DNA of 64,000 nucleotides. Origin: CTSoil-075 sp042610375 (GTDB lineage Bacteria > Bacillota > Negativicutes > DSM-13327). A program made the translations under genes and the position numbers. The notes beneath the pieces were generated by a model. That model made no database searches. It saw only the letters and a list, made by a program, of their open reading frames with translations, and had not been told where the DNA came from. Below are positions 34,518 through 43,591 of the stretch, piece by piece. The DNA lies in the NCBI RefSeq assembly GCF_042610375.1, contig NZ_JBGJZL010000019.1:1-64000 (forward strand), given 5' to 3'. Positions within the stretch are counted from its first letter, which is position 1; every line of letters starts with the position of its first letter.

Positions 34518-36041
34518 GTGGAAAAGAAGATGGTACAAACTACTATGCCATATAAACAGGCAGGATTAACAGAACAACAGGCTGCCTTGCATTTGCTGAA
34601 TCGTTTTACCTTTGGTCCAAAACCAGGGGATGTAGAGAAAATGGTACAAATGGGATTGGAAAACTGGCTAGAGCAGCAGTTGAAGATAGGATTATCAGAT
34701 AGTAAGCTCAATGTAAAGCTACAAGAGTATCCAGTTTTGAGTATGAAGACACTGGACATCATTAATATTTACCCAGATAATAACAGCGTGGTGACTGAGG
34801 CAAAGCGGGAAGGATTTATTCCTAAGGAAGGTATTGCCGATCCAGTGGAACTAAAAAGAAAAATTGCTGAATTTGAAACAATTAAAGGCTATCGTTCCCA
34901 GCAGGAATTGATAAATGCGCTAAATGAACAAAAAATATTGCGAGCTCTCTATAGTGAAAATCAGTTGGCGGAAGTAATGACTGACTTTTGGTTTAATCAT
35001 TTTAATGTATCTGTTACACAAAATAGAGCAAAGCCTTATGTATTATCGTATGAGCGGGATGGGATTCGCCCTCATGTTATGGGCAAATTTTCTTTATTAC
35101 TACAGGCAACTGCTAGTCATCCGGCCATGCTTTATTATCTGGATAACGCTGAATCTATTGCGCCACCGAAATCTGCCCAGCAAGGCAAAGGAATTTCACA
35201 AAAACTTGGTGGAATTAATGAGAATTATGCTAGAGAATTACTAGAACTCCATACTCTCGGAGTTGATGGAGGATATAGCCAGGTTGATGTGCAGGAAACT
35301 GCGCGAATATTTACAGGATGGACAGTTTTGCCTCGGGAGGCTAATCAACGAGCAGAAATTATCACCAATATCCAGAGCGGAATAAATCATGATGTAATGA
35401 CAGACGAGGGTTATTGGTTTCGAAAAAATTATCATGATGCTGGCGAAAAACATGTGTTAGGTTATGCTTTTGCTGCTGGTAGCCCCCAGGATGGCAAGAA
35501 CTTACTAACTATATTAGCTAATCATCCATCCACGGCTTACCATATTTCTTATAAATTCGCTCGACGGTTTGATTCGGATAATCCTCCTAAAACCTTAGTA
35601 GAAAGCCTAGCCAAAACTTTTATGGATAAGGGTGGCGATACTAGGGCATTAGTACGTACATTAACTCAGTCCAAGGAATTCTGGGATGAAGCAAAACAGC
35701 CAACGAAGATTAAAACTTCATTAGAGTTTGTGGTTAGCGCACTACGAAGTGGTAATACTGAAGTAACTGATGCTAAGGCTATTCTGTCGTGGATCAATCG
35801 TATGGGGCATTCTCTTTATAGTTGTTTGCCACCGACGGGCTATCCAGATCGAGGGGATTTTTGGCTAAATTCAGGCACGTTGTTTACAAGGATCAATTAC
35901 TCTTTTGCGCTTGCCTATGGTAATATCCGTGGCGTAAAGTTAAATGAAGACATAAATAGTACAAAGACAGATTCAGCGGGTATTGACAGACGCTATCAAC
36001 AAGGTATCTTATGGTCAGCGCCCAATTTTCAAATGCATTGA
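34518..36041 (+). CDS. DUF1800 family protein
   Basis: Protein of 507 residues of the DUF1800 family. Hallmarks are LLNRFTFGPKPGDVEKMVQM near the start, LAEVMTDFWFNHFNVSVTQN, the core NENYARELLELHTLGVDGGY and ETARIFTGWT. No signal peptide is seen. It starts at GTG, seven bases after AAGGTGG. It is paired with a DUF1501 gene 14 bases downstream, the usual companion. The function of the pair is unknown; DUF1501 belongs to the sulfatase-like/alkaline phosphatase fold, so a secreted hydrolase system has been suggested for the family. Confidence 0.88.
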   Translation: MEKKMVQTTMPYKQAGLTEQQAALHLLNRFTFGPKPGDVEKMVQMGLENWLEQQLKIGLSDSKLNVKLQEYPVLSMKTLDIINIYPDNNSVVTEAKREGFIPKEGIADPVELKRKIAEFETIKGYRSQQELINALNEQKILRALYSENQLAEVMTDFWFNHFNVSVTQNRAKPYVLSYERDGIRPHVMGKFSLLLQATASHPAMLYYLDNAESIAPPKSAQQGKGISQKLGGINENYARELLELHTLGVDGGYSQVDVQETARIFTGWTVLPREANQRAEIITNIQSGINHDVMTDEGYWFRKNYHDAGEKHVLGYAFAAGSPQDGKNLLTILANHPSTAYHISYKFARRFDSDNPPKTLVESLAKTFMDKGGDTRALVRTLTQSKEFWDEAKQPTKIKTSLEFVVSALRSGNTEVTDAKAILSWINRMGHSLYSCLPPTGYPDRGDFWLNSGTLFTRINYSFALAYGNIRGVKLNEDINSTKTDSAGIDRRYQQGILWSAPNFQMH

Positions 36042-36055
36042 TGGGAGGGTTTGCC

Positions 36056-37321
36056 ATGATCACACGACGGAATTTCATGAAGCTAGCAGCTCTCTGTTGC
36101 TTATCAGGATATGGATTATGTAGATCGAATTGGTTCTCTTATGTAGAAGCGCTACCAGCTATAAATATACTTGAATCAAATCACATTTTGGTGGTGATTT
36201 TTCAACGTGGAGCTATGGACGGGCTCATGGCAGTCACTCCTTATATAGATCCAATGTTATCACAATTAAGACCGTCATTATTGATTTCTGCTGTACAAAA
36301 GGGAAATACAGATCCGAATAAACTGATCGATTTAGATGGTCGCTTCGCTCTCCATCCAGCTTTTGGGGAATTAGAACCCTTATTTCATAGTGGCCGTTTG
36401 GCAGTGGTTCACGGAGTTGGTTTATCCATTTCTAACCGATCTCATTTCGATGCCCAAGATTATATAGAAACAGGTGTGCTGAGTCAAAAAGGATTTCCGT
36501 CTGGTTGGCTGAATCGATCAGCAGGTTTATTACCGCGTAGTGGTGCTCTACAAGCAATTTCTTTAACCCCTACTCTACCACGATCTCTGTCGGGGGAAAT
36601 TCCAGCATTAGCGATGGCTAATTTATCAGATTTAGGAATTAAATTACCAACTAATAGTAATAATTTGAAGGAAATTGCGTTGAAAGATATTAGGGACTTG
36701 TATGCAAAGAGTAACAATAAGACTTTGCGCATAGCTGCTCAAGATGGATTGGCTGCTAGTCAAATTTTAGCGAGTGGCAAACTTAATGAGACCCTTCTTA
36801 GAGATGATTTGCCGTATCCAAAAAGTAGTTTGGGAAGTAGTTTGCAACAGATCGCAAAAATTATCAAAAGTAATATGGGGTTACGTATTGCTTGTACCGA
36901 ATCAAGTGGTTGGGACACTCATGTGGGGCAGGGGACAACAAATGGTGCCTTTGCAAGATCAGCCAAAGATTTATCCCAAGCGCTAGGAGCATTTTGGCGA
37001 GATATTACTGATTACCAAAGTAAGGTCCTAGTCTTGACAGTGACAGAATTTGGTCGGACTGTACGAGAAAATGGTTCTAAAGGTACTGATCATGGGCGAG
37101 GTTCTTGCATGTTTATTTTAGGCGGGAGTGTAAAGGGTGGGCAAGTTTATGGAACATTACCAGAACTTCACGCTGAAAATTTAGTAGATCAACGTGATCT
37201 ACCAGTCACTACGGATTTTCGTTCTGTTTTTGCCGAAGTCTTGCGCGGTCACTTAGGGATACAACAAATGCAAAAGATATTTCCAGATAACCCTCCATTA
37301 GGATCGATAAAACTTTTTTAG
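36056..37321 (+). CDS. DUF1501 family protein with Tat signal
   Basis: Protein of 421 residues. The N-terminus MITRRNFMKLAALCCLSGYG has the twin-arginine motif RRNFMK before a hydrophobic stretch, so export in folded form is predicted. DUF1501 landmarks are LVVIFQRGAMDGLMAVTPY, AVVHGVGLSISNRSHFDAQD, SSGWDTHVGQG and LTVTEFGRTVRENGSKGTDH. The ATG at 36056 is seven bases after GGGAGGG; an in-frame ATG at 36011 inside the DUF1800 gene is rejected. The two proteins probably act together, with DUF1501 outside the membrane. Confidence 0.88.
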   Translation: MITRRNFMKLAALCCLSGYGLCRSNWFSYVEALPAINILESNHILVVIFQRGAMDGLMAVTPYIDPMLSQLRPSLLISAVQKGNTDPNKLIDLDGRFALHPAFGELEPLFHSGRLAVVHGVGLSISNRSHFDAQDYIETGVLSQKGFPSGWLNRSAGLLPRSGALQAISLTPTLPRSLSGEIPALAMANLSDLGIKLPTNSNNLKEIALKDIRDLYAKSNNKTLRIAAQDGLAASQILASGKLNETLLRDDLPYPKSSLGSSLQQIAKIIKSNMGLRIACTESSGWDTHVGQGTTNGAFARSAKDLSQALGAFWRDITDYQSKVLVLTVTEFGRTVRENGSKGTDHGRGSCMFILGGSVKGGQVYGTLPELHAENLVDQRDLPVTTDFRSVFAEVLRGHLGIQQMQKIFPDNPPLGSIKLF

Positions 37322-37497
37322 GTGGTAGTGATATAAAAACCATAATTTATATATAAAGTGAATTATGGCTTTAATATTTTATGGCAATTTTCGAATGTAT
37401 GGATAGTGTTGTGAAAAATAAATCAGTAAAATCATTATATAATAAGTTGTTTACGTAGACTCACAGTAACAACTATAGGAAAGAAGAGGATGTAATT

Positions 37498-39024
37498 ATG
37501 TTTTTTAATGGAGAAAAAAGTAATGATAATCTTATATTAGCCGAAAGTGAATCCCTATTAGAAGCCGTAAAGTCGGGAAAAAGCGATGCGCGCGCTAATA
37601 TGCACAATATGTCCCCACAGGCTCAAAAAATCATCCATAACTTTAATAGTGTGCTGGATATTATAAATAGTACTAATCAAAATCTTTTAGTACGGTTTGA
37701 ACTAGTTAATCAGGCTACTAATATTGGATTATGGGATATGAGTGTGATTGCGGGTGACCCCATTAATCCGGCCAATGAATTTATCTGGACAGATCAATTC
37801 CGTAAGATGCTAGGATTTAATAATGAAAGTGACTTTCCGAATAGATTGGATAGTTGGGCTTCTCGATTACATAAACAAGATAAAGATTGGGTACTAAAAG
37901 CTTTTGCGGCTCATTTGATGGATCACTCGGGACGAACCCCCTATGATATTGAATATCGGCTTCAGATAAAAAGTGGTGAGTATCGTTGGTTCCGGGCCAC
38001 AGGTACTACTATAAGGGATCAAAAGGGAATTCCATTAAGAGTAGCTGGTGCGTTATATGATATACACGAGAAGAAAACTAAGGAAGCCGAACTTGAAACT
38101 ATGGTTACGCGATTTGAGTTAATTAACAAAGCACTAGCTGCCGATGCAGAACTCAGTGATGCTCCCTGGGATATGAGTGTTGTTGCTGGTGATCCAGTTA
38201 ATCCTAATAATAAATTCTGGTGGTCCCCTCAGTTCCGTAAGCTTCTAGGATACAATGACGAGCAGGATTTTCCTAACTTATTAAGTAGTTGGAGTGAGAA
38301 ACTGCATCCAGAGGATCTTGATCGCACATTAACAGCGTTTGCTGATCATTTAAATGATCGATCTGGAAAAATACCCTATAGCATTGAGTATCGGCTCAAA
38401 CTTAAAAGTGGAGAATTCCGTTGGTTTTATGCTGGTGGTGAAACTCTTCGTGATAAAAATGGTGTGCCTTTGCGGGTTGCTGGTACACTTAAGGATATTA
38501 CAAAAAGAAAAATGAAGCTACAATTAGAAAAAGAACTAGCCGAAAAGGTGGAACAACTTGCAGAGTCTATGAATCAAATGGTAACTGGTATAACGGGAGT
38601 AACCGTCAGTGCTCAAGAACTTGTTTCTGCCCAAGAGGCTACAATGGCATCGGCGCAACAAACCAAAGTAAGTGCAGATACGACTACTCAAATTACTGAA
38701 CTGATCAAGCAGTTCGCTGATCAAACAAATTTGTTGGGGTTAAATGCAGCTATTGAGGCGGCTCGAGCAGGCGATCAAGGTCGGGGGTTCGCTGTGGTGG
38801 CAGAAGAGGTTCGTAAACTGGCAATAAGTAGTGCAAGCGCTGTAGGGCAGATTGAAAATAGCCTTAGTGACATGAAAAAATCTCTGGATGTTATCGTAGA
38901 ACATATTAACACCATGACGGAGCTAACTCAATCCCAAGCAGCTACAACGCAAGAAGTAAACGCCTCTGTCGAAGAGATCGGCGTTATGACAGAAGCTGTC
39001 ATGGATATTATTAAGAGGATGTAA
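37498..39024 (+). CDS. Soluble chemoreceptor-like protein with two PAS domains
   Basis: Protein of 508 residues with no transmembrane segment. Two near-duplicate PAS_3-type domains lie at about 70-200 and 215-345; each has WDMSV-AGDP-NP, a W-Q/S-x-Q-F-R-K-x-L-G-F/Y core and IEYRLxxKSGExRWF. A short methyl-accepting signalling hairpin follows (about 350-508), with the CheA/CheW contact tip AIEAARAGDQGRGFAVVAEE. The hairpin is much shorter than in membrane receptors, as in cytoplasmic energy sensors (BdlA/Aer2 type). No chemotaxis genes are adjacent. Confidence 0.85.
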   Translation: MFFNGEKSNDNLILAESESLLEAVKSGKSDARANMHNMSPQAQKIIHNFNSVLDIINSTNQNLLVRFELVNQATNIGLWDMSVIAGDPINPANEFIWTDQFRKMLGFNNESDFPNRLDSWASRLHKQDKDWVLKAFAAHLMDHSGRTPYDIEYRLQIKSGEYRWFRATGTTIRDQKGIPLRVAGALYDIHEKKTKEAELETMVTRFELINKALAADAELSDAPWDMSVVAGDPVNPNNKFWWSPQFRKLLGYNDEQDFPNLLSSWSEKLHPEDLDRTLTAFADHLNDRSGKIPYSIEYRLKLKSGEFRWFYAGGETLRDKNGVPLRVAGTLKDITKRKMKLQLEKELAEKVEQLAESMNQMVTGITGVTVSAQELVSAQEATMASAQQTKVSADTTTQITELIKQFADQTNLLGLNAAIEAARAGDQGRGFAVVAEEVRKLAISSASAVGQIENSLSDMKKSLDVIVEHINTMTELTQSQAATTQEVNASVEEIGVMTEAVMDIIKRM

Positions 39025-39126
39025 AGTGATATTTATTATCAGTTAAAGGATGAATTGAGACGGATCTTGTATGATAGCCCAAGAAGGGTTATCGTCGCCA
39101 CCATCTAAATCTAGATTTTTTTAAAA

Positions 39127-39174
39127 AATGAACCCGCTAATTCCCTAGCTTGAAAGGTAATTAGCGGGTTCATT
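39127..39174. terminator. Bidirectional terminator between chemoreceptor and thiM
   Basis: AATGAACCCGCTAATT pairs with AATTAGCGGGTTCATT. The centre resembles the CTGCTAATTACC hairpins at 23572 and 25555. Confidence 0.75.
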
Positions 39175-39277
39175 GTGATTTTTAGAGAATTTTTTCCATT
39201 CCATCATGACCAAGGCGCTCTAAGATTCAAATGGAGCTAAAGCTCTACCTGAATCAAGCCTTCTTTATCATAGAAGC

Positions 39278-40108
39278 TCACGTTAACGTACATCTTATTT
39301 TTTTCTTAAGATTATAGTCTGATAGGCTAAATATAGAGTCTAAGAGTTTTGTCCTAAAGGTTCCAGTCCCTTTTCGATTCGTTGAAAGTTCGCCGCATAT
39401 CCCCATGAGCGCTACCGCTAATATCGTTCCACCTATGATGTTTTTATTTGAGATAAAGGCTGCAGTTAAGACATTTAGCATACAACCCGTTCCTGTTACC
39501 ATTGAAAGCATTTCACAGCCATTTTCAATAAGATAGGTATCCGTTCCATTCGTTATAATATCAATCACTCCTGTTGCTGCCACAACGGAATCTGTTTGTA
39601 ACGAAAGAGACTTTAACATTGCGATGCTAGTCAACATCGTATCATTCGTAATAGAATCCTTTTCACCGACATCAATTCCTTTTGCACTGCTTTCCATACC
39701 ATAGAGTGCTTTAAGTTCTGACATATTGCCTTTGATAACGCTTGGATGACATTCTAAAATAAAGTTTTTTGCAAAATCAAGGCGAAGGGTACTGCATCCG
39801 ACTCCAACAATATCAATAATAGAGGGAATATCTTTCTCAAGAGCAGCTTTGCCGGAAAGCATTATTGATTTCATACGAGTATCATTTATGTTTCCAAGAT
39901 TTACGGCTAGTGCTTGGGAAAAGGTTGTGATTTGGGACACTTCAGCAGGATGTTCCGCCATGATCGGTTTTGCGCCGACAGCAAGTACAACATTAGCGCA
40001 GTCATTGATGGAAATATGATTTGTTATACAGTGAATCAGTGGTTTTTCAACCTTGACCTTATGTCTTATATCCAATAGATCAGTTATGTTATATGCTTGG
40101 TTTGTCAT
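39278..40108 (-). CDS. thiM: Hydroxyethylthiazole kinase ThiM
   Basis: Kinase of 276 residues that phosphorylates 4-methyl-5-(2-hydroxyethyl)thiazole in the thiamine salvage pathway. Ribokinase-fold hallmarks are CITNHISINDCANVVLAVGA, PIMAEHPAEV, VGVGCSTLRLD and the anion-hole SMVTGTGCMLN. The ATG at 40108 lies inside the last codons of thiW (20-base overlap), so translation is coupled. The upstream site (GGGGGCG) is modest. It is expressed behind the TPP riboswitch at 40998-41081. No thiE or thiD is adjacent. Confidence 0.93.
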   Translation of the reverse strand: MTNQAYNITDLLDIRHKVKVEKPLIHCITNHISINDCANVVLAVGAKPIMAEHPAEVSQITTFSQALAVNLGNINDTRMKSIMLSGKAALEKDIPSIIDIVGVGCSTLRLDFAKNFILECHPSVIKGNMSELKALYGMESSAKGIDVGEKDSITNDTMLTSIAMLKSLSLQTDSVVAATGVIDIITNGTDTYLIENGCEMLSMVTGTGCMLNVLTAAFISNKNIIGGTILAVALMGICGELSTNRKGTGTFRTKLLDSIFSLSDYNLKKKIRCTLT

Positions 40109-40622
40109 AAATCTTCGCCCCCAAGCTTTTTTGGAAATTGGCAAGCATACCTGATTTTCTTAGGGAAGTAAGGAAAAAATATGCAATGGTTCCGCCAATC
40201 AGCGTTCCACAAATAAATAAGGGAACATAAAACAACCATGTAAGCCCCGTTTTTCCGTAGATGAAGGCCATAACTGGGTAGGAAACAATAGCTCCAATGA
40301 TACCTGTTCCAATAACTTCGCCGATAACAGCATAAAGTAGTTTCCCCTTCGACATTCTGTAAAAAATTCCTGACAACATTGCGCCGAAAACTGCACCAGT
40401 TAGAGCCAAAGGGGGGATACCCATAAGCATCATTCGGATTACACCTATTAATGTTGCACAAAGCAGGGCATACCAAGGACCAAGCAAGACAGCACATACG
40501 ATGTTAATAAAATGAGCCATAGGACACATTCCTTCGATACGTAAAAGGGGGGAAATGACCACCCCAAGTGCAACTAGCATTGATAGCATGACGAGTTTTA
40601 AAAGATCAGATTTTCTTCTCAT
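40089..40622 (-). CDS. thiW: Thiazole precursor transporter subunit ThiW (ECF S component)
   Basis: Membrane substrate-binding subunit of 177 residues with about five hydrophobic helices: LLKLVMLSMLVALGVVISPL, HFINIVCAVLLGPWYALLCA, MGIPPLALTGAVFGAMLSGI and others. ThiW works with a shared ECF energising module, encoded elsewhere, to import hydroxyethylthiazole. It is the first gene of thiWM and follows a TPP riboswitch leader of about 460 bases. AGGAGG lies nine bases before the ATG. Confidence 0.9.
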   Translation of the reverse strand: MRRKSDLLKLVMLSMLVALGVVISPLLRIEGMCPMAHFINIVCAVLLGPWYALLCATLIGVIRMMLMGIPPLALTGAVFGAMLSGIFYRMSKGKLLYAVIGEVIGTGIIGAIVSYPVMAFIYGKTGLTWLFYVPLFICGTLIGGTIAYFFLTSLRKSGMLANFQKSLGAKIYDKPSI

Positions 40623-40741
40623 AAAAAATACCTCCTAAACAATATTTATTTTAAGCACAAAAAGGCTTAAATGCCTAATGGTTGACAGAATATGTCATAC
40701 AGGCAGATTAATATTGTTTGAAGGTATATTTTTCTATAGCC

Positions 40742-40834
40742 AAATAGCATCCCCCTGTATGTCATAAAACATACCAGTTCGGTCGAAGCTGAAAAGCTTC
40801 CTCTCATCTCGAAACACGAGCTCCCTCGCTATTT
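40742..40834 (-). ncRNA. Candidate structured RNA in the thiW leader, unassigned
   Basis: On the minus strand, AAATAGC (5' edge) pairs with GCTATTT (3' edge) to close a junction. Inside are three hairpins: CTCG-TGTTT-CGAG, GAAGCT-TTTC-AGCTTC and GTATGTTTTATGACATAC. The connecting segments GAGGGAG, GATGAGAG, GACCGAACTG and CAGGGGGATG are purine-rich and unpaired, as in ligand-binding junctions. It lies between the TPP riboswitch terminator and thiW. It does not match the TPP, FMN, SAM, cobalamin, lysine or ZTP core motifs I know. Confidence 0.45.
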
Positions 40835-40932
40835 AGTTGTCTTTTTATTTAAGGTGCAGGACGCTCCTCCTCCACCACAATTATTCTTTTAGCATAGTTA
40901 GGATCTAATCTTTCTAAAAGATAAATAACAAA

Positions 40933-40974
40933 AATGGGATATACCAATAACGGCATATCCCATTGTATTTGTAA
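40933..40974 (-). terminator. Riboswitch-controlled terminator
   Basis: On the minus strand AATGGGATATGCC pairs with GGTATATCCCATT and is followed by TTTGTT, just downstream of the TPP aptamer. Ligand binding would favour this hairpin and stop transcription of thiWM. Confidence 0.75.
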
Positions 40975-40997
40975 TAACTATAACGTCAAAAACTGCA

Positions 40998-41081
40998 GTT
41001 CCTACGTTGGCATTATCCAAATCAGGTATATGGGTCAAAGTTTGGTTACTTTTTCTCAGCCTGCTCTACAAGCTCCCCAGA
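40998..41081 (-). promoter_or_regulatory. TPP riboswitch (THI box)
   Basis: Read on the minus strand, CTGGGGAGC opens P1. GGCTGAGA and TTTGACCC form the pyrimidine-sensing arm, and CCTGATTTGGATAATGCC followed by AACGTAGGAA is the near-invariant THI-box core. It is followed by a terminator and, further on, by thiWM, so thiamine pyrophosphate shuts down salvage. Confidence 0.95.
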
Positions 41082-41108
41082 GTATTTAATTTAATTGAAT
41101 TGAATTTT

Positions 41109-41137
41109 ATTCTATCATATAAAAATTTATCAGACAA
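41109..41137 (-). promoter_or_regulatory. Promoter of the thiWM leader
   Basis: On the minus strand TTGTCT (41137-41132) and TAGAAT (41114-41109) are 17 bases apart, placing the transcript start just before the TPP aptamer. Confidence 0.55.
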
Positions 41138-41162
41138 GCACCTTTCTTTATAATGGGAAAGC

Positions 41163-43337
41163 CTACCAGCGACGGGTAGCTGTAAGCTGAATGGTGCGCC
41201 CTTCATCAACGGTATCATAGTAGTCAGAAGAGGCGAAATCGCCAATAATATAATGCTTGTCCAAGAGGTTATGAACATTAAGAGCGTAACGCCAACTGCC
41301 TGTATCATAACGAACGAGGGCATCAGCCAGCCATACTCCGCCTACTTTATGGAGGTTATCATAATCGTAGCGGGAACCGATATAGCGCAGTCCGGCACCA
41401 AAGCTCCAGCCTTGCTTTTTATCTTCTGTTGGCGAAGTGGTATCCAGCCAGATTGAGGCACTGTGACGAGGCACGCCTTCGGTATGTAAACCAATTCGTT
41501 GTGGATCCGTGTCTTTGGTAATCTTGTTATTAAGTAAAGTATAGGATGCTGTCAAATTCGCGCCTTTGAAAGCAGCAATATTGGCTTCCAGTTCTAATCC
41601 TTTAGAAGCTATCTCGCCAGTTTGAATGCTGAAGTTATCATCTACTGGATCAGTAGTCAACACATTTTGTTTGCGCAAGTCAAAAATAGCAGCAGTAAAA
41701 CGGGCATTGCTATTAGCTGGCTGGTATTGGACACCTAGTTCATATTGGCGGCCAGTGGTAGGAGTGAAAGAGTTGCCGTTTCGGTCGTTGCCGGATTGGG
41801 CTTGGAAAGACTCATTATAGCTGATATAAGGCATTACACCGTCGCCAGCATCATAAACTAGACCTAGACGTCCAGTCAAGGCATCCTGATTAGTTCGTGT
41901 ACGGATACCATTTTTGAGATTGAGTGAATCTTGGTCATATTGATCATAGCGTCCACCAACCAACGCTGTCCAGCGCTTATTGAATTTCAGTTGATCCTGC
42001 ACGTACCAGCCAGTCTGCTCCGTAGTGGCATTGGTCATAGTTGAAAATGCTGGATTAGTAACGGCCTGGGCAGCCTGAAGAGTTAATAGATCAAGAGCTG
42101 GTAGTGAGCCACGCCCCCAGCGGTATTTGCTGTCACTGTGCTGAAAATCAAATCCTAACAAAGTGGTATGAGCAACTGCTCCTGCCGACCACTTTGCCTG
42201 AAAGTGGGTGTCAATAGCATTCGTGATAAAATCGCCCTTTATGTTGCGTCCTACTCGATTGAGGGTATGACCATCGCTGTCTAACGTTGAGACATTTGTT
42301 ATTTTATTTTCATAGGAAAGATCCAAATGGCGAGCCGTTTGGGTTACGGACCAGGTATCGTTGAAGCGGTGTTCTAAGATATAGCCGATTTGGGTCTGAT
42401 CTTTTGTATAGCGATCATAGTCTTGGCCAATGAGTAATTTATTAGAAAAACCGTATAAGGGATGGCCTGGTAGGTACACATTGCGGGTATAGTTGTAATC
42501 TCCTTTGATATTATTTTTCAAAAAGTGAGTCAGTAGGGTAAGACTAGTCTTCTCATTGGGGATCCAGGTCAAAGCTGGAGCAATAAAGTACTTTTCATTG
42601 CTACTTTGATTGACATATAGATCTTCTTCAGTGGTGTGGGCTGTCAGTCTAAATAATAATTTGCCGTCTTGACGTAGGGGACCGCCAAGATCCAAAGCGG
42701 TGCTAAGCTGCCCACTGTTGCCAACCTGGAGCTGAATTTCTCGTAGATCAGTGCTAGTTGGACGCTTGGATACTTGATTAATCAGTCCTCCAGGACTATT
42801 AGCTCCGTAGAGGATAGATGCTGGCCCTCGTAATACTTCAATACGTTCAAAACTATATAGATCGTTAGTTATACTATTCATGCCTGAGGCCAGCATATTT
42901 AGTCCATCCGTATAGGTTGTGTCGCCGCTGGAGAAACCACGAATATTTGTATTAAATACCCGAGCATCCCGGTTATAGGTTACATCGCTAATACCAGGAG
43001 TATAACCTAGGGCATCGAACAAGTCCGTTGCACCACGGGCCTCCAATTGCTCGCGAGTGATGACGCTGATAGACTGAGCCGCTTCGCTGAGAGGTGTATC
43101 GGTTTTGGTGCCGACGCTACTGCGTTGAGCGACATAACCTTTGTCAAGGGAGTTATCTTTTATTTTGTTGCCGACAATCTCAATTCCGTCGAGGGAAAAT
43201 TCTCGTTGTTCCGCAGGAATCGTGGATTCCTCATTTTGTTCTGCTGCATGGGCAATTAGGGGTAGGTGCAAAAATAAGCTGCTACTTATCAGGGCACAAA
43301 GTAGGTTTTTACGAGAACGAGACATTGTTATTTTCAT
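41163..43337 (-). CDS. TonB-dependent siderophore receptor
   Basis: Outer-membrane ligand-gated channel of 724 residues. A signal peptide (LLCALISSSLFLHLPLIAHA) is followed by a short stretch without an extra signalling domain, then the plug (QSISVITREQLEARGATDLF, RGFSSGDTTYTDGLN, ERIEVLRGPASILYGANSPG). The 22-strand barrel ends in the aromatic C-terminus TRRW, the outer-membrane insertion signal. The sequence resembles ferrichrome/ferrioxamine-type receptors. A Fur-like box lies in the divergent promoter shared with an AraC regulator. No terminator is seen before the TPP riboswitch 82 bases downstream on the same strand. Confidence 0.93.
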   Translation of the reverse strand: MKITMSRSRKNLLCALISSSLFLHLPLIAHAAEQNEESTIPAEQREFSLDGIEIVGNKIKDNSLDKGYVAQRSSVGTKTDTPLSEAAQSISVITREQLEARGATDLFDALGYTPGISDVTYNRDARVFNTNIRGFSSGDTTYTDGLNMLASGMNSITNDLYSFERIEVLRGPASILYGANSPGGLINQVSKRPTSTDLREIQLQVGNSGQLSTALDLGGPLRQDGKLLFRLTAHTTEEDLYVNQSSNEKYFIAPALTWIPNEKTSLTLLTHFLKNNIKGDYNYTRNVYLPGHPLYGFSNKLLIGQDYDRYTKDQTQIGYILEHRFNDTWSVTQTARHLDLSYENKITNVSTLDSDGHTLNRVGRNIKGDFITNAIDTHFQAKWSAGAVAHTTLLGFDFQHSDSKYRWGRGSLPALDLLTLQAAQAVTNPAFSTMTNATTEQTGWYVQDQLKFNKRWTALVGGRYDQYDQDSLNLKNGIRTRTNQDALTGRLGLVYDAGDGVMPYISYNESFQAQSGNDRNGNSFTPTTGRQYELGVQYQPANSNARFTAAIFDLRKQNVLTTDPVDDNFSIQTGEIASKGLELEANIAAFKGANLTASYTLLNNKITKDTDPQRIGLHTEGVPRHSASIWLDTTSPTEDKKQGWSFGAGLRYIGSRYDYDNLHKVGGVWLADALVRYDTGSWRYALNVHNLLDKHYIIGDFASSDYYDTVDEGRTIQLTATRRW

Positions 43338-43465
43338 ACAGACTATCGACTCCTTATCTTAGTTTACGACATCATATAGTTTTGTATTACCTCTAGCAAC
43401 TATATTGGAAAAGAGAATAATATCTATTATCCTAAAAAAGTACAAGTGCCAGTTAGCAATCACCA

Positions 43466-43492
43466 GTGGCTACTGATGTTAATCTGTGGCTA
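43466..43492. promoter_or_regulatory. Direct repeats GTGGCTA, candidate AraC/PchR sites
   Basis: GTGGCTA at 43466 and 43486 are exactly 20 bp apart (two helical turns), and an inverted TAGCCA lies at 43606-43611. AraC-type regulators bind such direct repeats. The element sits in the promoter region of the TonB receptor. Confidence 0.45.
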
Positions 43493-43569
43493 TTATAACA
43501 AGGTCAATCGGGCTAGACAAGCCGTCTAGACTTTAGTAATATGATGTTTATAAATTGGTTTTAGTCAAA

Positions 43570-43591
43570 GATAATGAGAATCTATATCATT
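43570..43591. promoter_or_regulatory. Fur box between TonB receptor and AraC gene
   Basis: GATAATGAGAATCTATATCATT resembles the 19-bp Fur consensus GATAATGATAATCATTATC, in the divergent promoter region. Confidence 0.75.

Noticed and set aside
40742..40834. Known riboswitch classes (FMN, SAM-I, cobalamin, lysine, ZTP, fluoride) for the thiW leader structure
   Set aside because: None of the core consensus segments of these classes is present, so the element is left unassigned.
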